Source: Chloroflexota bacterium (GTDB taxonomy: Bacteria > Chloroflexota > UBA6077 > FW602-bin22). Taken from it: a DNA stretch of 32,547 bases. The stretch lies in NCBI GenBank assembly GCA_016875715.1, contig VGOZ01000033.1, forward strand, positions 1 to 32,547. The letters run 5' to 3'. The notes beneath the pieces are model-generated. The model worked only from the letters and a program-made list of their open reading frames with translations. It ran no database searches and was not told where the DNA came from. The position numbers and the translations under genes are program-made. Position 1 is the stretch's first letter. Each line of letters begins with the position of its first letter. Positions 30,329-32,547 of this stretch are shown in pieces.

Positions 30329-31780
30329 TCAGTACGCGCGGGCGAGCAGCACGCGGTGGGGCCCGGGTCGGCCGCAGACCAGGCAGGCTCCCGTCTGACC
30401 CTGGGAGTCAAAGGGAAGGCATCGGATCGTGGCGCCGGTCCGCTCCTTCACCGTCTGCTCGCAAGCCGCATCACCGCACCAGGACGCCATCTTGAACCCC
30501 GGCTGCTCGCGGATCGTGGCGGCCAGTTCCGCGACAGTGGCGACGGAGGAGGTTCGCTCCTCCCGGAGAGCGCGGGCGCGGGCGAACAGCCCTGCGTGGA
30601 CATCGGCCAGCCGTGCCTCCACGGCGGCGACAAGACCATCGAGCGGCGCGGAACTCTTCTCCCGGCTGTCGCGACGCACCAGCACCGCCTGACCGCTGCG
30701 CACGTCGCGCGGGCCGATCTCGATCCGCAGCGGGACGCCCCGCATTTCCCACTCGTTGAACTTCCAGCCCGGGCTGCGATCGGACCGATCGACCTCGACC
30801 CGGAATTGGCGTCGGAGCGCTCGTTCAGCGGCGTTGACCGCCTCGGTTACGCCGCCATCCTCGCCGCCCCGGCCGGGGATCGGCACGATGACCGCCTGGA
30901 CTGGCGCCACCTTCGGCGGGAGGATCAGGCCGGCGTCATCACCGTGGACCATGATCAGCGCGCCGATGATGCGCCAGGAGAGCCCCCAACTGGTCGTATG
31001 GACGTGCTTGCGCACGCCATCCATATCCTGGAATGTGATGTTGAATGCTTTCGCGAACCGGTCGCCGAAGTAGTGTGACGTGGCCGATTGGAGCGCCTGC
31101 CCGTCTGGCATGAGCGATTCGATGGTGTAGGTCTCGGCCGCTCCGGCGAACTTCTCCGCCTCTGACTTCCGCCCCGGCACGACCGGGATGGCCAACTCGC
31201 CCTCGACAAAGTCGCGGTAGATCTCGAGCATCCGCATTGTCTCTTCGCGGGCTTCCTCGGCCGAGCGATGTGCGGTATGCCCCTCCTGCCACATGAACTC
31301 CGAGGTGCGCAGGAAGAACCGAGTCGTCTTCTCCCACCGGAGCACGCTGCACCACTGGTTGAGGAGCATCGGCAGGTCGCGCCAGGAGTCGATCCAACGC
31401 GAGTACATCGTCATGATGATCGCCTCGGAGGTCGGGCGAATCGCGAGGCGCTCGTTCAACTCCTCTTTGCCCGCCTGGGTCACCCACGCGACCTCGGGCG
31501 CGAACCCCTCGACGTGCTCGGCCTCCTTGGTGAGGAGGCTCTCCGGCAGCAGCAGGGGGAACTGCGCGTTTTTGTGGCCTGTCGCTTTGAACCGCGCGTC
31601 GAGGCCGGCCTGGATGTTCTCCCAGAGGGCGAAGCCGTACGGGCGGACCACCTGGAAACCATGGATCTGCCAGTAGTCGGCCAGTTGGCCCTTGAGGATG
31701 ACCTCGGTATACCAGCGCGAGAGGTCAACGCTCTTCTTCGTGAGTTCGACCACGAACTCAGGTCGGGTCTGGGTCTCCAC
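30329..31780 (-). CDS. proS: prolyl-tRNA synthetase, archaeal/eukaryote-type
   Basis: A 483-residue class II synthetase charging tRNA-Pro. The length (~480) and the C-terminal zinc-like region (SWCGDAACEQTVKERTGATI, then GACLVCGRPG) mark the short archaeal/eukaryote type without the bacterial editing insertion. Class II motifs: LAIRPTSEAIIMTMYSRWI, RWEKTTRFFLRTSEFMWQEG (motif 2 loop) and SWGLSWRIIGALIMVHGDD (near motif 3). The GTG at 31780 is chosen because GGGAGG precedes it by 8 nt; the frame is open further upstream. It ends with TGA at 30329, and the 158 bp between it and the DUF2088 gene shows no clear terminator. Confidence 0.95.
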   Translation of the reverse strand: METQTRPEFVVELTKKSVDLSRWYTEVILKGQLADYWQIHGFQVVRPYGFALWENIQAGLDARFKATGHKNAQFPLLLPESLLTKEAEHVEGFAPEVAWVTQAGKEELNERLAIRPTSEAIIMTMYSRWIDSWRDLPMLLNQWCSVLRWEKTTRFFLRTSEFMWQEGHTAHRSAEEAREETMRMLEIYRDFVEGELAIPVVPGRKSEAEKFAGAAETYTIESLMPDGQALQSATSHYFGDRFAKAFNITFQDMDGVRKHVHTTSWGLSWRIIGALIMVHGDDAGLILPPKVAPVQAVIVPIPGRGGEDGGVTEAVNAAERALRRQFRVEVDRSDRSPGWKFNEWEMRGVPLRIEIGPRDVRSGQAVLVRRDSREKSSAPLDGLVAAVEARLADVHAGLFARARALREERTSSVATVAELAATIREQPGFKMASWCGDAACEQTVKERTGATIRCLPFDSQGQTGACLVCGRPGPHRVLLARAY

Positions 31781-31808
31781 GGGGGGCGCCTCCCGATGAT
31801 GGAGGGCG

Positions 31809-31814
31809 ATTCTA
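31809..31814 (-). promoter_or_regulatory. -10 element TAGAAT for proS
   Basis: TAGAAT on the minus strand, ~28 nt upstream of GTG 31780, leaving a short leader with the Shine-Dalgarno GGGAGG. No clear -35. No T-box specifier or antiterminator motif is seen in front of it. Confidence 0.45.
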
Positions 31815-31932
31815 GCGAGCGACCGGGCGCACACCCGCGGCATTCATCGGCCCGGCGATCCCTCCAGAGCCGCACGATCACCCGTGCATCCTCCGCAATG
31901 AACCTGGCTCCGTGCCGCCACGGGCCTCCATC

Positions 31933-31954
31933 TCCGGAATCACCCGATTCCGGA
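31933..31954. other. perfect 9-bp hairpin in a gene-poor stretch
   Basis: TCCGGAATC and GATTCCGGA are perfect arms around an ACCC loop. There is no T-tract on either side. It lies in 31815-32104, where I see no gene, upstream of proS and of the plus-strand ORF at 32105. It could be an operator, a terminator without U-tract, or a remnant of an inserted element. Confidence 0.5.
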
Positions 31955-32104
31955 TGCCCCTGCCCCGAGCCTCGACGTACCCGTAGTCACGCCGCTGAAC
32001 GGGACGACCCGCTGCGGCGCGACGCCGCGCTATGCCTCACCGCATCAGTATGACACCGGGGCAAGGCCCCGCACATCGAGGACGTCGCCACAGGCCGCCC
32101 GGAA

Positions 32105-32230
32105 ATGGTTGACATCCGCCCCGTGGGCGCGCATCCTGCGACGCAGATGGCCGCGCCGGTCCGCTGGTTCACCCCGTACATCACGACCGTCCTCGTTTCG
32201 GCCATGGCGGAGTCGTCCTCGGGCCGCTGA
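32105..32230 (+). CDS. possible small ORF or 3' remnant of a lost gene (41 aa)
   Basis: The frame [20 protein letters not shown], then [20 protein letters not shown], has the strongly GC-ending codons of real genes here. It stays coding-like upstream of the ATG as far as a TGA at ~32051 (GKAPHIEDVATGRPE). It ends 21 nt before a strong plus-strand terminator, as a gene end would. There is no Shine-Dalgarno before ATG 32105 or ATG 32147. No family is recognised. Either a small protein with one hydrophobic stretch, or the tail of a deleted gene. Confidence 0.35.
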   Translation: MVDIRPVGAHPATQMAAPVRWFTPYITTVLVSAMAESSSGR

Positions 32231-32251
32231 GCGAGCAAAGGAGCATCGCGC

Positions 32252-32285
32252 AGGCCCCGGGGACCGAGAAGCCCCGGGGCCTTTC
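32252..32285 (+). terminator. strong intrinsic terminator upstream of ABC gene
   Basis: AGGCCCCGGGG (32252-32262) and CCCCGGGGCCT (32272-32282) form a perfect 11-bp GC-rich stem with a 9-nt loop, followed by TTCTCATT. It ends 25 nt before the ATG at 32311, so it either terminates the small ORF transcript or acts as an attenuator in the ABC-gene leader. Confidence 0.6.
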
Positions 32286-32310
32286 TCATTCCCGTGAGGA
32301 GGAAGGTCCC

Positions 32311-32547
32311 ATGCGCGCGATCGAGGTCGAGAACCTGCGTCGCGACTTCAGGCTCCGGGTACCCCGAACCGGCGGGCTTGGCCCCCTCGCCGACGTCGTG
32401 CGTCCCCGCATCCGTGCGGTCACCGCGGTCGACGGCGTCTCGCTCGCGATCGACCCGGGCGAACTCATCGCCTTCCTCGGTCCGAACGGCGCGGGCAAGA
32501 GCACCACGATCAAGATCCTGACCGGCATCCTCCACCCGACGTCCGGT
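32311..32547 (+). CDS. ABC transporter ATP-binding protein, N-terminal part (cut by window edge)
   Basis: The first 79 residues of an ABC ATPase that powers a membrane transporter. [20 protein letters not shown] opens it, an insert follows ([17 protein letters not shown]), then [20 protein letters not shown] and Walker [10 protein letters not shown] (~60-68), then [11 protein letters not shown]. The ~20-residue insert before VDGVS is typical of the ABC-2-type, NatA/CcmA-like exporters. The start is fixed by GAGGAGGAAGG 4 nt upstream of ATG 32311. The signature motif, Walker B and the partner permeases lie beyond the window, so the transported compound is unknown. Confidence 0.9.
   Translation, partial: MRAIEVENLRRDFRLRVPRTGGLGPLADVVRPRIRAVTAVDGVSLAIDPGELIAFLGPNGAGKSTTIKILTGILHPTSG

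Noticed and set aside
31781..31900. T-box leader for proS
   Set aside because: No T-box sequence or antiterminator hairpin; a -10 element lies just 28 nt before the start.
30254..32053. Long plus-strand ORFs opposite proS
   Set aside because: They are shadow frames of proS, with no recognisable domains or start signals.

Overview
This is a high-GC (roughly two thirds G+C by eye), gene-dense bacterial window. The gene mix fits a member of Chloroflexota, perhaps Thermomicrobia-like: an archaeal/eukaryote-type prolyl-tRNA synthetase, truncated haemoglobin O, an RNHCP zinc protein, a DUF2225 protein, PPi-type phosphofructokinase, many Gfo/Idh and enolase-superfamily enzymes, and promoters very close to start codons. 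That placement is inference. Both ends cut genes: a ketoacyl-ACP synthase on the left and an ABC ATPase on the right.

Layout. 1-2.5 kb: fabF-like C-terminus, prs and a secreted polysaccharide deacetylase on the plus strand. 2.5-3.2 kb: two small minus-strand genes, one an RNHCP protein. 3.4-5.0 kb: a luciferase-like oxidoreductase gene split by one in-frame TAG, then an AhpD-like gene. 5.0-10.3 kb: an MrfA/YprA-type helicase, a small convergent ORF, then a ThDP enzyme and Gfo/Idh pair. 10.4-11.2 kb: two small genes of unknown function. 11.2-14.4 kb: a damaged minus-strand exported-protein locus. It holds a membrane-anchored trypsin/HtrA-like remnant and a Thr/Pro-stalk DUF11 surface protein with a frameshift, six TAG codons inside a 24-bp tandem repeat, and a TGA. 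14.6-19.0 kb: a HAD phosphatase divergent from a tight operon of sugar nucleotidyltransferase, PPi-type phosphofructokinase and PP2C phosphatase. 19.0-21.2 kb: another broken secreted-protein gene, then a cNMP-binding domain and a DUF2225 protein in one frame with only a TAG between them.

21.7-25.8 kb: hypothetical protein, ABM monooxygenase, NHL-repeat protein, then a compact operon of NlpC/P60-like protein, small protein, truncated haemoglobin O and UlaG-like metallo-hydrolase. 25.8-30.2 kb: a sugar/acid-metabolism neighbourhood with Gfo/Idh, an enolase-superfamily dehydratase/racemase and a LarA-N (DUF2088) enzyme. 30.3-32.5 kb: proS, a poor stretch with a hairpin, a possible gene remnant with a strong terminator, and the start of an ABC ATPase gene.

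Two things stand out. First, four genes, and possibly a fifth, carry in-frame stops. In the tandem repeat a neighbouring unit still has CAG where the others have TAG, so at least those are C-to-T changes. TAG, TGA and TAA all end other genes normally here, so wholesale codon reassignment is not supported. Second, at least five genes without a Shine-Dalgarno have a TAnnnT hexamer only 6-14 nt before the start codon, which suggests leaderless or nearly leaderless transcripts. No CRISPR array, tRNA, rRNA, IS element or prophage was seen.
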